Part shown: piece after piece, positions 45,488-52,854 of the stretch
Layout: every line of letters begins with the position of its first letter
Numbering within the stretch: the stretch's first letter is position 1
DNA from: Acidobacteriota bacterium
GTDB taxonomy: Bacteria > Acidobacteriota > Aminicenantia > Aminicenantales > Saccharicenantaceae
Length of the DNA: 64,000 nucleotides
Direction: 5' to 3'
Assembly: GCA_022711665.1 (NCBI GenBank)
Contig: JAKLEN010000002.1
Span: forward strand, 401,001-465,000
The notes under the pieces: generated by a model
What the model saw: only the letters and a program-made list of their open reading frames with translations
What the model was told of the DNA's origin: nothing
Database searches by the model: none
Made by a program: the position numbers and the translations under genes

Positions 45488-46243
45488 TCAGCGTTCGGGA
45501 AAGATCCGTCCCCGGAAGCGGCGGCTGAGCGTCAGGCGCCGGCCGTCCCTGAGGATAACGATCGCGTCCCCATGGGCCCAGGGCTGGATCTCCCCGATCT
45601 GGTCGATCTGGACGATGATCGAACGGTGGATGCGGACGAAGCGATCCGGGTCCAGCCGCGATTCCAGCGAGGCCAAGGATTCCCGGATCAGATGCGGCTC
45701 GCCGCCGGCATGGATGGCGACGTAGTTGTCCTGGGCTTCGAAGTAGCGAATATCCGCCGTCCTGACGAATGAATGCTTGGAACCGCGGCTGACGAGAATC
45801 CGCCGCAGATATTCCCTCGGCTTCCCGACCTCAGCCAGGATCCTCGCCAGCGCTTCCGCGTCGCCCCCGCGAGACCGGGCCAGGCGGGACCGGGCCCGGC
45901 TCCAGGCCGCGCGGAAGCGATCGGCGTCGAACGGCTTGAGAAGGTAATCGACGGCTTCGACCTCGAAGGCCCTGACGGCGAACCGGTCGTAGGCCGTGAC
46001 AAAGACGACGGCCGGCATGGCCGCGGCCCCGATCCCCTCGATGACATCGAAGCCCGTCCCTCCGGGCATCTGGATGTCCAAAAAGACGAGGTCGGGCGCG
46101 CCATCGCGGATGGCAAGTATGGCCTCCTCGACGGAACCCGCCTCCCGGACCTCAGCCGCGGGGGCCTCGCGGCTCAGCAGCGTTCGGACCTTGCGACGGG
46201 CCGGCGGCTCGTCATCGACGATCAAGATCTTGGGCTCCGGCAA
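45488..46243 (-). CDS. LytTR-family response regulator
   Basis: A 251-residue regulator: receiver domain with phospho-acceptor Asp in PDLVFLDIQMPGGTG and Lys in YLLKPFDADRF (residues 1-120), then a LytTR DNA-binding domain (VRTADIRYFEAQDNYVAIHA; PDRFVRIHRSIIVQIDQI). It pairs with the LytS-like kinase 8 bases upstream. LytTR regulators usually control envelope, peptide or competence-type genes; the target is not evident here. Confidence 0.92.
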   Translation of the reverse strand: MPEPKILIVDDEPPARRKVRTLLSREAPAAEVREAGSVEEAILAIRDGAPDLVFLDIQMPGGTGFDVIEGIGAAAMPAVVFVTAYDRFAVRAFEVEAVDYLLKPFDADRFRAAWSRARSRLARSRGGDAEALARILAEVGKPREYLRRILVSRGSKHSFVRTADIRYFEAQDNYVAIHAGGEPHLIRESLASLESRLDPDRFVRIHRSIIVQIDQIGEIQPWAHGDAIVILRDGRRLTLSRRFRGRIFPER

Positions 46244-46251
46244 GCCTCCTC

Positions 46252-47340
46252 CTAGCAGAGGTCCGCCTCGATGGGGACCTCGATCCTCGCCGTCAGGCCT
46301 CCCCCGGTTCGCCCGGCCAGCTCCAACCGGCCGGCCGCGCCGTAGAGCGCCTCAAGCCGCGCCGCCGTATCGGTCAGGCCTACTCCCCCGCCGGGAGCGG
46401 AGCCGGGAGCGAGACCCGGCCCCCGGTCTTCGACCAGCAGAACCAGGCTGCGATCTTTGAGGGCCGAGATGCGGATATCGATCCGGCCCGAGCTGGACGC
46501 TCCATGCCTGATGGCGTTTTCCACCAGCGGCTGAAGCAGGAATGAAGGAACCTGCTCATCCATCAGGCCGGGCGCGACGTCGATCTCCACGGACAGCCGG
46601 TCCTGGAAGCGGGCCTTCATCAGGTCGAGGTACAGGCCGATCGTCTCGAGTTCGCGGCCCAGGGAATGTTCGTCGCCCGGCTCATCGAGAGTCAGGCGGA
46701 GCAGCGTCGCCAGCCTGGCGATCATGCGGTCAGCCGTCGGGATGTCCTCGTACATGGCCGCCGAGACGGCGTTCAGCGTGTTGAAAAGGAAATGGGGATG
46801 GAGCCGGCTGCGCAGGGCCAGCAACCGGGCCCGGGCCAGGTTCTCTTCGAGGCGCAGGGAGCGCGTCCGGGCCGCCTCGCCCTCGCGCCGGACCCGGGCC
46901 GCCCAGACCAGCCCGTAGACCCCCCAAAAGAGAAGCGAGATCTTGAGGAATTCCATCAGGAAGCGGTAAAGCCACGGCCCGTACTCGTACGGCTCTCCCC
47001 GGAGCAGCGGCCACAGCGCCGAGCGCAAGCCGTAGAGGAGCAGGACAAAGACGGCGCAATACGCCGCGGAAACAAGGAAATGCAGGGGGATGGACCAGCG
47101 GGCGTTGGAGCGGCGGATGGGCACGGCATGGAAAAACGCCAGCAGCGGGGCCAACAGCGCGAAGCCCACGAGGCCGGTCGTCATCTCGGCGATCGCGTTC
47201 CCGGCCAGATCGACGGGGTCGCCTTCGATCAGCCGCTGGGCGGCGACCACGGACAGATTCCACAAGCCGACGAGAAGATACAGGCCGAGATAGCCCAGCC
47301 AGCGGAGCCCTTTCGCTCGCCTGGACGTCGCCGCGCTCAT
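46252..47340 (-). CDS. LytS/YehU-type sensor histidine kinase
   Basis: A 362-residue membrane kinase with four N-terminal helices (GYLGLYLLVGLWNLSVVAAQ; TGLVGFALLAPLLAFFHAVP; FLVSAAYCAVFVLLLYGL; ISLLFWGVYGLVWAARV) and no large periplasmic domain. The kinase part has the phospho-His in SRLHPHFLFNTLNAVSAAM, N-box QPLVENAIRHG, G1 EDRGPGLAPG and G2 GGGVGLTDTAARL. It signals to the LytTR regulator encoded next. The start is backed by GAGGGAGCG. Confidence 0.92.
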   Translation of the reverse strand: MSAATSRRAKGLRWLGYLGLYLLVGLWNLSVVAAQRLIEGDPVDLAGNAIAEMTTGLVGFALLAPLLAFFHAVPIRRSNARWSIPLHFLVSAAYCAVFVLLLYGLRSALWPLLRGEPYEYGPWLYRFLMEFLKISLLFWGVYGLVWAARVRREGEAARTRSLRLEENLARARLLALRSRLHPHFLFNTLNAVSAAMYEDIPTADRMIARLATLLRLTLDEPGDEHSLGRELETIGLYLDLMKARFQDRLSVEIDVAPGLMDEQVPSFLLQPLVENAIRHGASSSGRIDIRISALKDRSLVLLVEDRGPGLAPGSAPGGGVGLTDTAARLEALYGAAGRLELAGRTGGGLTARIEVPIEADLC

Positions 47341-47409
47341 CGCTCCCTCAGTATTCGTTCCGAAATGTATCCCAACACCGGCGCCAAAGCAAGACGCGCC
47401 CCGGGCCGG

Positions 47410-47799
47410 TCAGCGCTTTTCCCGCCGCCGGAAGCTCAGGGTCCCGTCGCCGTCCTCGAGCAGCCAGTAGCCCGTCATCCGATCTCCCTCGACAGTCACT
47501 CGGCAGTCGGCCCAGCGGCCGTCGAAGATGGGCAGCCGGAAGCTCAGGATCGAGCCTTCCAGGCGGACATCCTGAAGATGCGTGTCGTCCTTCATCAACC
47601 GCAGCCCGTCCTTGATGATCCCATCCCAGCCGTCTGGACCGGGCCGGAAGACGGCTTCCAGCTCGTCGCAACCCGTGTCCGGGATGTAGGCCACGCCCGT
47701 CCATTCGCCGGCGATGTCGACGGGGCCGGCCGCCTGGAAGGCGAGCGCGGCGACCACCGGTACGATGCACGCTAACCATGTGAAGCGAGCGATCCTCAT
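47410..47799 (-). CDS. Small exported protein of unknown function
   Basis: A 129-residue protein with a signal peptide (PVVAALAFQAAG) and a compact beta-rich domain (VDIAGEWTGVAYIPDTGCDE; CRVTVEGDRMTGYWLLEDGD) that reads like a lipocalin-style sheet with one Cys in each half. The ATG at 47799 follows GGGAGGGACCTTGACC; the longer open frame upstream lies over the intergenic region without a domain. No family recognised. Confidence 0.6.
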   Translation of the reverse strand: MRIARFTWLACIVPVVAALAFQAAGPVDIAGEWTGVAYIPDTGCDELEAVFRPGPDGWDGIIKDGLRLMKDDTHLQDVRLEGSILSFRLPIFDGRWADCRVTVEGDRMTGYWLLEDGDGTLSFRRREKR

Positions 47800-47969
47800 G
47801 GTCAAGGTCCCTCCCCTGCGGAAATGCCTCTGCGGGCCTTCCGCGACAATAGCCTGGCGCGAGGCCGGGAATGCGTCAGCCCGGAATCCGCCGGCGGGAG
47901 TTTCGAGCCCGGGAGCGGGACCGACCGGAGGGAAGCCGGAGGACCGGCGTCCGGCGCCGCCGGCGGTTC

Positions 47970-48530
47970 TCAGCCGATATCGACCCGAAAGACGCAGGCC
48001 GGGGCGCCCGTCTTGATCGACTGGACGATATCGACCTTGGCCGGGCGTCCAAGAACGGTCTGAAATATCTCCATCACCCAGCCGACCGAGCACTGGCAGT
48101 AGACCGCGGGCAGACGCCGGGGCCCGGCGGCCACGAGCTCGCAGAAGCAGCGCGGATAGCTCCAGTGCACCGTCGTCTCGTCGATGAGGCGGGCGTTCCC
48201 CTCGCCCAGCACGCCGGACATCCTGGCCAGGAAGGCCTTGAGGTCGCCCTTATTCTCTTCGGCCAGCTTGAAGAGGCCTCCGCGGCGGGCGCAGGCCCGG
48301 CCGCAATCGTTCATCATCCTGGTGCGGACGGGCTCGGCGACGCTCTTTTCCAGGTTCTCCATGAGCGTCAGGATATAGGCCTGCTTGAAGCGCTCCTCCA
48401 TCTCCCGTCTCCTCTTTTCGCGCTCGGCGGGATCGACGGCAGGCTGGACTTCCTGGCCGGCCAGAAAATGGCCGCCGGCGCAGGCCAGGCAGACGCCCGA
48501 CGCGGCCTTGATAAAATCCTGTCTTTTCAT
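47970..48530 (-). CDS. Cysteine-rich exported protein, DUF6144-like
   Basis: A 186-residue protein with a possible export signal (KAASGVCLACAGGHFLAGQ) lacking twin arginine. The core has clustered cysteines (NDCGRACARRGGL; SYPRCFCELV; AVYCQCSVGWVMEIFQ) and ends like V4R / ATC-hydrolase-type domains (VLGRPAKVDIVQSIKTGAPACVFRV). These domains bind metals or small aromatic ligands. The family name is given from memory and is tentative. AAGGAGAACGCC precedes the start. Confidence 0.65.
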   Translation of the reverse strand: MKRQDFIKAASGVCLACAGGHFLAGQEVQPAVDPAEREKRRREMEERFKQAYILTLMENLEKSVAEPVRTRMMNDCGRACARRGGLFKLAEENKGDLKAFLARMSGVLGEGNARLIDETTVHWSYPRCFCELVAAGPRRLPAVYCQCSVGWVMEIFQTVLGRPAKVDIVQSIKTGAPACVFRVDIG

Positions 48531-48543
48531 GGCGTTCTCCTTA

Positions 48544-49419
48544 TCACCCTTTCGAAGCGGTCCCGACGGCGAGCAGCGACGGCCTCCCGCCCAGGACCGG
48601 CCCGGGCCCCCGCATCATGCGCCGCGGCGTGTTGGGCTTGACGGCGAAGCCGAGCGAATCGAAGATGGCGACCGCCCGGCGGTTGGCTTCGAGGACTCCG
48701 GCCTGGATGGGCCCCCCTCCCGCTCCGGCGGAAAAGGCCGCCGGGAGATCCTCCGGATGCCGGTCTTCAGGATCCGACCACCAGGGGCCGACCCAGGAGA
48801 AGCCCGCGCGGCGGCGGCCGAACAGGTATCCGACGATCCGTCCGCCGTCTTCCTTCAGCCAGGCCAGATCCGGGGCGCGGGCGAGGCGCTGCGCCAGGAA
48901 GAACGAGCGGTCTGCGCCGAACTCCCGAAGATCGATGTCCCGGACGGCGGGCATGTCGGCCGCGGTCAAGGGGCGAACTCCGGGGGCGAACCGAGGCTCG
49001 ATCCTCCCCAGAAGGCGGAGCGATCGGTCGACGGGCCTGAAGCCCCTGGTCTCGTAGAACGGGGCCGCCCGCGGCACCGCGTCGAGCGAGATGGTCCGGC
49101 AGCCCGACGAGGCGAGCCGACCGACGGCCAGGTCAAAGAGACGCGGACCGACATTCGCGCCGCGGAAGGCGCGGTCGACCAGGAGCTCGCCGATGAAGCC
49201 GTGGCCGGCATAGGCCGTGGCGACACAGATGCCGGCCGGACGGCCGTCCCGCTCGGCGAAGAGGCAGGACCCGGGGTCGCGCGCCAGGAAGATCTCGAAC
49301 TCCTCGCGGGTCTCCGAGGTCCACCCGGCCTCGGCCGCCCAGCGGGCTGCGGAGTCCAGGTCGGATTCCCGCAGGGGTCGGATCAATATTCCCGCCTCAC
49401 GATCCATCGGCTCCCTCAT
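48544..49419 (-). CDS. Tandem GNAT-type acetyltransferase
   Basis: A 291-residue protein with an N-terminal GNAT fold (ILIRPLRESDLDSAARWA; GHGFIGELLVDRAFRGANVG, the acetyl-CoA loop; APFYETRGFRPVDRSL) and a second degenerate GNAT half (VRPLTAADMPAVRDIDLREF; AIFDSLGFAVKP), as in YitH/HolE-type proteins. The substrate is unknown. The start at 49419 overlaps the end of the PAS gene by 23 bases; ATG at 49407 after GAGGGAG is an alternative. Confidence 0.82.
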   Translation of the reverse strand: MREPMDREAGILIRPLRESDLDSAARWAAEAGWTSETREEFEIFLARDPGSCLFAERDGRPAGICVATAYAGHGFIGELLVDRAFRGANVGPRLFDLAVGRLASSGCRTISLDAVPRAAPFYETRGFRPVDRSLRLLGRIEPRFAPGVRPLTAADMPAVRDIDLREFGADRSFFLAQRLARAPDLAWLKEDGGRIVGYLFGRRRAGFSWVGPWWSDPEDRHPEDLPAAFSAGAGGGPIQAGVLEANRRAVAIFDSLGFAVKPNTPRRMMRGPGPVLGGRPSLLAVGTASKG

Positions 49420-49744
49420 GGCGCTCGACCGGCTCCATATCCAGGCAGATCTCCACGATGCCGCGGTAGGCGCCGTTCTCCGTCCAGGGGACTTGGTAGA
49501 TCAGTTTGCGCGCTCCCCCGCTCTCAGAAAAATAAACGTTTCGCCGACCGTTTTCAAGCATCTCCCGGATCCTGTCCCCGACCTCGGGAGAGTGGCAGTC
49601 CAGGACGCTTCGCCCCAGCAGCGCCGCGCCGCCTTGCGCGGCGAAAGCCCGCTCGGCCCGGTCGTTCATCTCGAGCAGAGTCCCCTGCGCGTCGCAGACC
49701 AGAATAATGCCGGGGAACTCCTTGACCCAGGCATGTCCGCTCAT
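49397..49744 (-). CDS. Stand-alone PAS domain protein
   Basis: A 115-residue protein consisting of one PAS fold (FPGIILVCDAQGTLLEMNDR; LLGRSVLDCHSPEVGDRIRE; KLIYQVPWTENGAYRGIVEI). It resembles the PAS_10-like sensors that bind haem or a small ligand, here with no output domain. Its ATG overlaps the upstream stop by four bases and its end overlaps the acetyltransferase start, so it may act as a sensor for a neighbouring protein. Confidence 0.75.
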   Translation of the reverse strand: MSGHAWVKEFPGIILVCDAQGTLLEMNDRAERAFAAQGGAALLGRSVLDCHSPEVGDRIREMLENGRRNVYFSESGGARKLIYQVPWTENGAYRGIVEICLDMEPVERHEGADGS

Positions 49745-50841
49745 CGTCCGCTTCTCTTTTGGGCGGCCTCGGTCCGGACGATCCCGGCGCAAGAGGCCGA
49801 GGGCGTCTTTTCGGCCCCCAAGACAGACGCGTCTATCCAATAGACGTCGAAATCGCCTGTCCGGTCGCTGAGGAAAAAGAGATAGCGGCCGTCGGGAGAC
49901 AGGCGAGGATACCATTCCCGGAAAGGAGAATTTACCAGCGGGCCCGCGTTGACCGGGGCGCCCCAACGTCCGTCGGCATGCACGCGGCAGAGGTAGATGT
50001 CGTCCTTCCCCTCACCCCCCGGGCGGTTCGACCAGAACAGCAGCCGGTCGCCATCTTCGCTGACGAATGCCCCCTTGTCCTCTTGCGGGCTGTTGACGGC
50101 GGGGCCGAATCCCTCGTCGAGGACCCATCCCCCGCTCCGTTCGACCGCGCGGAACAGGTCCGGCGAGCCGTCGCGCCAGGACGTAAAAAAGAGCGAGCCA
50201 TCGGCCGCTTCAAAAGGCTGGCACTCGTGAAAACTGGAGTTGACGGGCGGCGGCAAAGGGCGGGAAGGCCGGTCCTTCCCATCCAGGTCCTTCACCCAGA
50301 GGTTCCAGGTCTGCTCGTCGGGGTCCCCGGATATCGGCCGCAGGGAGCAGCAGTAAAGGCGTTTCCCGTCCCGGGAGACGAATATCTCGGCATGCCGCTC
50401 CCGGTGATCGAACCGCACCGTCTCCTGCGACCAGGCGCCGTTCCGCCCCATACGGAAGCGGAGGTTCTCGAAATCCCATGGCGGGCCGACGACGCGGGTC
50501 AGGTAGAACTCGGACCCGTCGGGCGTGAAGGCCGGGACGCCATGCTCGTCGCGCGGAGTGGAAACGAGACCGGGGGCGAACCGTTCGGCCTTCGCCCCCG
50601 GCGGCGTCTGCCCGAGGTAGGGCCCGCGCGCCGGGATGGGATGGGCGTATTCGGCTTTTCCCTTTTCCATGACCGGGGCAGGCTCTCGTACCCCTAACGG
50701 ATCGGCCCGTTCGGAGACCAGCGCCTGGCCGGACGAACTAGACAGTAACTGCCCGACGCCGGCCGCGAGGAGGGCCAGACCGCCGGCGACCAGAAGGACA
50801 GCCGCAAACCAAAAAAAACATGCCCGGTCCAGTTTTTGCAT
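49741..50841 (-). CDS. Membrane-anchored PD40/WD40-like beta-propeller protein
   Basis: A 366-residue protein with one N-terminal helix (ACFFWFAAVLLVAGGLALLA) and a TolB-like propeller of PD40 repeats (PAFTPDGSEFYLTR; EIFVSRDGKRLYCCS; GAFVSEDGDRLLFWSNRPGG; PRLSPDGRYLFFLSDRTGDF). It lacks a peptidase domain, so it is a periplasmic scaffold or sensor. GGAAGGAAAAAA precedes the start. The ATGA overlap with the PAS gene ties them in one unit. Confidence 0.85.
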   Translation of the reverse strand: MQKLDRACFFWFAAVLLVAGGLALLAAGVGQLLSSSSGQALVSERADPLGVREPAPVMEKGKAEYAHPIPARGPYLGQTPPGAKAERFAPGLVSTPRDEHGVPAFTPDGSEFYLTRVVGPPWDFENLRFRMGRNGAWSQETVRFDHRERHAEIFVSRDGKRLYCCSLRPISGDPDEQTWNLWVKDLDGKDRPSRPLPPPVNSSFHECQPFEAADGSLFFTSWRDGSPDLFRAVERSGGWVLDEGFGPAVNSPQEDKGAFVSEDGDRLLFWSNRPGGEGKDDIYLCRVHADGRWGAPVNAGPLVNSPFREWYPRLSPDGRYLFFLSDRTGDFDVYWIDASVLGAEKTPSASCAGIVRTEAAQKRSGR

Positions 50842-50901
50842 TTTTTTCCTTCCCGGATTGAATGCTTCGCGGCGGCGGACGCCTGAAGCGCTCGAATGGG
50901 C

Positions 50902-51051
50902 TCATTTGCCACAAAAATGGAACAAGGCAGCGAAGCTGCCGATCAGAAATCCACGGACGGGATTCTGGAGCGCGGGAGCGGGACGGAACTGGATCCCGGC
51001 TATCAGCCCTGCATTAGCCGATATCCAGGGCGAACAAGGCCGCGAGGCCAT
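50902..51051 (-). other. Possible 49-codon ORF or decayed coding remnant after the YdeI-like gene
   Basis: Just after the YdeI-like stop, a minus-strand frame starts MASRPCSPWISANAG, continues with GIQFRPAPALQNPVRGFL and ends GSFAALFHFCGK. It ends hydrophobic, has no clear ribosome site and no recognised family. The 213-base gap 50842-51054 otherwise shows nothing. Confidence 0.2.
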
Positions 51052-51054
51052 CCA

Positions 51055-51615
51055 TCACATCGGCTTCAATTTTTTATTGAGTCTTTCGATGATCTTTTCC
51101 AGCCGGGCTTGACGGGTTCTCTCGGACTTGGCATCAAGGTAAAAGCCGGCATATGTCCGCTGCACCGAGTGCGACATGGCCAGGAAATTGGCATAGGCCG
51201 GCTCATGGGGACGAACGATCTCCTCGAACAGCCGTATTTGCCCGTCGTCAATAATGGTGCGTTTGGCGGAATCCCATAGACCGTTCTTCCTGGCGCGCTC
51301 TATGGCTTCCAGACCCTGTCGGGTCATTAACCCCTTTCCAATAAGAGCTTGCGCCAGATCCTTGTTCTTAACGGACCATTTACTGTTGGGCCCGCGCCGC
51401 GCAAAATATTTTTTATAAGTACTTTCGTCAAGGGATCGTATTTGCCCGTCTATCCAGCCGTGACAAAGAGCTTCTTCCAAGGCATCGCCGGCTGAGAGCG
51501 TGCGGTTTTTTCCTTTTTTATTAAAGAGCAGCCATACGCCGTCGCTTTCCGTCCCATATCTGCCGAGCCAGCTCCGAAAGGCTTTTCTATCGGAGAATGT
51601 CAATATTTCGCTCAT
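51055..51615 (-). CDS. YdeI/OmpD-associated family protein
   Basis: A 186-residue soluble protein with the YdeI-family patterns FRSWLGRYGTESDGVWLLFN, EEALCHGWIDGQIRSLDEST, FARRGPNSKWSVKNKD and a Lys-rich C-terminal helix (RLEKIIERLNKKLKP). The family was linked to bacteriocin/antimicrobial-peptide resistance in some bacteria; biochemical role unknown. Base composition is visibly more AT-rich than the neighbouring genes, which suggests recent transfer. No strong ribosome site precedes the ATG. Confidence 0.85.
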   Translation of the reverse strand: MSEILTFSDRKAFRSWLGRYGTESDGVWLLFNKKGKNRTLSAGDALEEALCHGWIDGQIRSLDESTYKKYFARRGPNSKWSVKNKDLAQALIGKGLMTRQGLEAIERARKNGLWDSAKRTIIDDGQIRLFEEIVRPHEPAYANFLAMSHSVQRTYAGFYLDAKSERTRQARLEKIIERLNKKLKPM

Positions 51616-51642
51616 AAGCCGTCAACAAGCCGAAAAATGGGA

Positions 51643-52068
51643 TCAATCAACGGAAGGCTTGGTCAACGACCAATGACTGTGGATGATCTTCCACTTGTCG
51701 TCTTCTTCGAGCCTGTACACTTCCGTGCAATTCTCTTTCCAGAGCGTTTCGCCCGAGTATGAATGCAGATTGTAGGTCAGGACCGCCATCGTTCCGGTAG
51801 ATTGCACGACGGGGTTTATCATCTCGTATTTATCCATCTTTACCTTTCCCCGCAGGCTTTCATAGAGCTCTCTTATCTTGTCCCAGCCGTCGAGCCGCCT
51901 TTCCAGTGCCGGGTCGAAATAGGTAAAGTCCTTTGAATAGAGCTCGAGGTAGGGGGAGGGATCACCCCTGTGCCAGGCGTCAAGAGCCGCTCGCTCCAGA
52001 GCAACGATTGTTTCCTTGATATTAAGCATATCCATGATGTCTACATTGGAGTGATAATTATCGATCAT
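51643..52068 (-). CDS. SnoaL/NTF2-like (DUF4440-type) protein
   Basis: A 141-residue alpha+beta protein of the SnoaL/NTF2-like cone fold: ALERAALDAWHRGDPSPYLE, FTYFDPALERRLDGWDKIRE, EVYRLEEDDKWKIIHSHWSL. It is clearly paralogous to the gene at 55449-55913 (shared TYFDPxLExRL, KYEM and HSHxSxTKP) but lacks its signal peptide and is AT-richer. Such proteins bind small ligands or act as ketosteroid-isomerase-like enzymes. The exact start is uncertain; a downstream ATG at about 52035 is possible. Confidence 0.78.
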   Translation of the reverse strand: MIDNYHSNVDIMDMLNIKETIVALERAALDAWHRGDPSPYLELYSKDFTYFDPALERRLDGWDKIRELYESLRGKVKMDKYEMINPVVQSTGTMAVLTYNLHSYSGETLWKENCTEVYRLEEDDKWKIIHSHWSLTKPSVD

Positions 52069-52240
52069 GTCAAGGGCCGTTCACGGCTTCACGCCTTCCC
52101 CGATCCGCATCGCGGCCCGATAATTAAAAGGGACACGTACCGATTTCGAGAGAAACCGGAGCATGTTCCCATGCGGGCAATACCGGCCGGGGCCGCCCCG
52201 CTCAAGGAGAGCTGCCGGCAGATCTTGCTTCACGCGCCGG

Positions 52241-52297
52241 ATGACCAACGCCGTGGCCAAGGGGCTGAACTCGAAGATCCAACGGATGAACCATTAA
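52241..52297 (+). mobile_element. Insertion-sequence remnant (ISL3-type transposase C-terminal piece)
   Basis: The plus strand reads RRMTNAVAKGLNSKIQRM then NH and a stop. The pattern TNAxAxGLNSKIQ is the conserved catalytic-glutamate region near the end of ISL3/IS204/IS1001-type transposases, though here the Glu position is Lys and the frame ends at once. Upstream (about 52120-52140) lies TTAAAAGGGACACGTACC, a motif I associate with mobile-element ends. It is a decayed fragment only. Confidence 0.5.
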
Positions 52298-52343
52298 AAG
52301 AGGATTTCTGTCGAGACCTCCTCTCCGCGTCATTGAAATGCCG

Positions 52344-52754
52344 CTAGGGATTGGAAATGATCACTCCTTCGCTGGTCAGCTGGAGAAATGCAGCCTTGGC
52401 CTTTGGCCCGGGATAAGGATTGGTTGAATAAGTGTACGGCCGGATGTCTTTAAGCTCGTAGGCAAATCCTGTTTCTTTAATGGTTACAATAAGAATATCG
52501 CCGACCATTACTGAACTTAAATACGACCCGTCTTATCGATTGCTATCATTGCAGTCGAAAAAGTATGTACCGGACTTCACTCCTGCAAGTTCCCCATTAA
52601 AGTGGAGATCATCGACTTTGGTAATAGAAACGTATGGCGGAAAAAAATGAAATAAATCTATAGAAATATGGGGATTCGTCTTTTGCGCTCGACCGGAAAC
52701 CGCCGGTCTCCGATCCAGCAACAACCCCTCATCAAGCGGAGGGTAGGATATCAA
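52344..52754 (-). pseudogene. ORF interrupted by one in-frame TAA
   Basis: A minus-strand frame of 73 codons (52754-52536) ends VKSGTYFFDCNDSNR at TAA (52535-52533), and the same frame continues for 63 codons to TAG at 52344 (DGSYLSSVMVGDILIVTIKE; KAKAAFLQLTSEGVIISNP). Both halves look protein-like, with alternating hydrophobic strands, so a single nonsense change probably split a small beta-rich protein. The N-terminus may also be damaged. No family recognised. The rest of 52069-52854 holds only the IS remnant and AT-richer non-coding sequence. Confidence 0.5.
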
Positions 52755-52854
52755 GGCCCGAAGCGTATGTCATTTTCGTGCTATTGAGCCGATCCGATTG
52801 CAGGCGGGCGGCGTTTGCTGAGGGGTAAATCGAGCTCCAGGCGCGCCCCGTCTC

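Noticed and set aside
51970..52347. Plus-strand 125-codon open frame
   Set aside because: It is antisense to the SnoaL-like gene at its start and out of frame with the transposase remnant; no domain.
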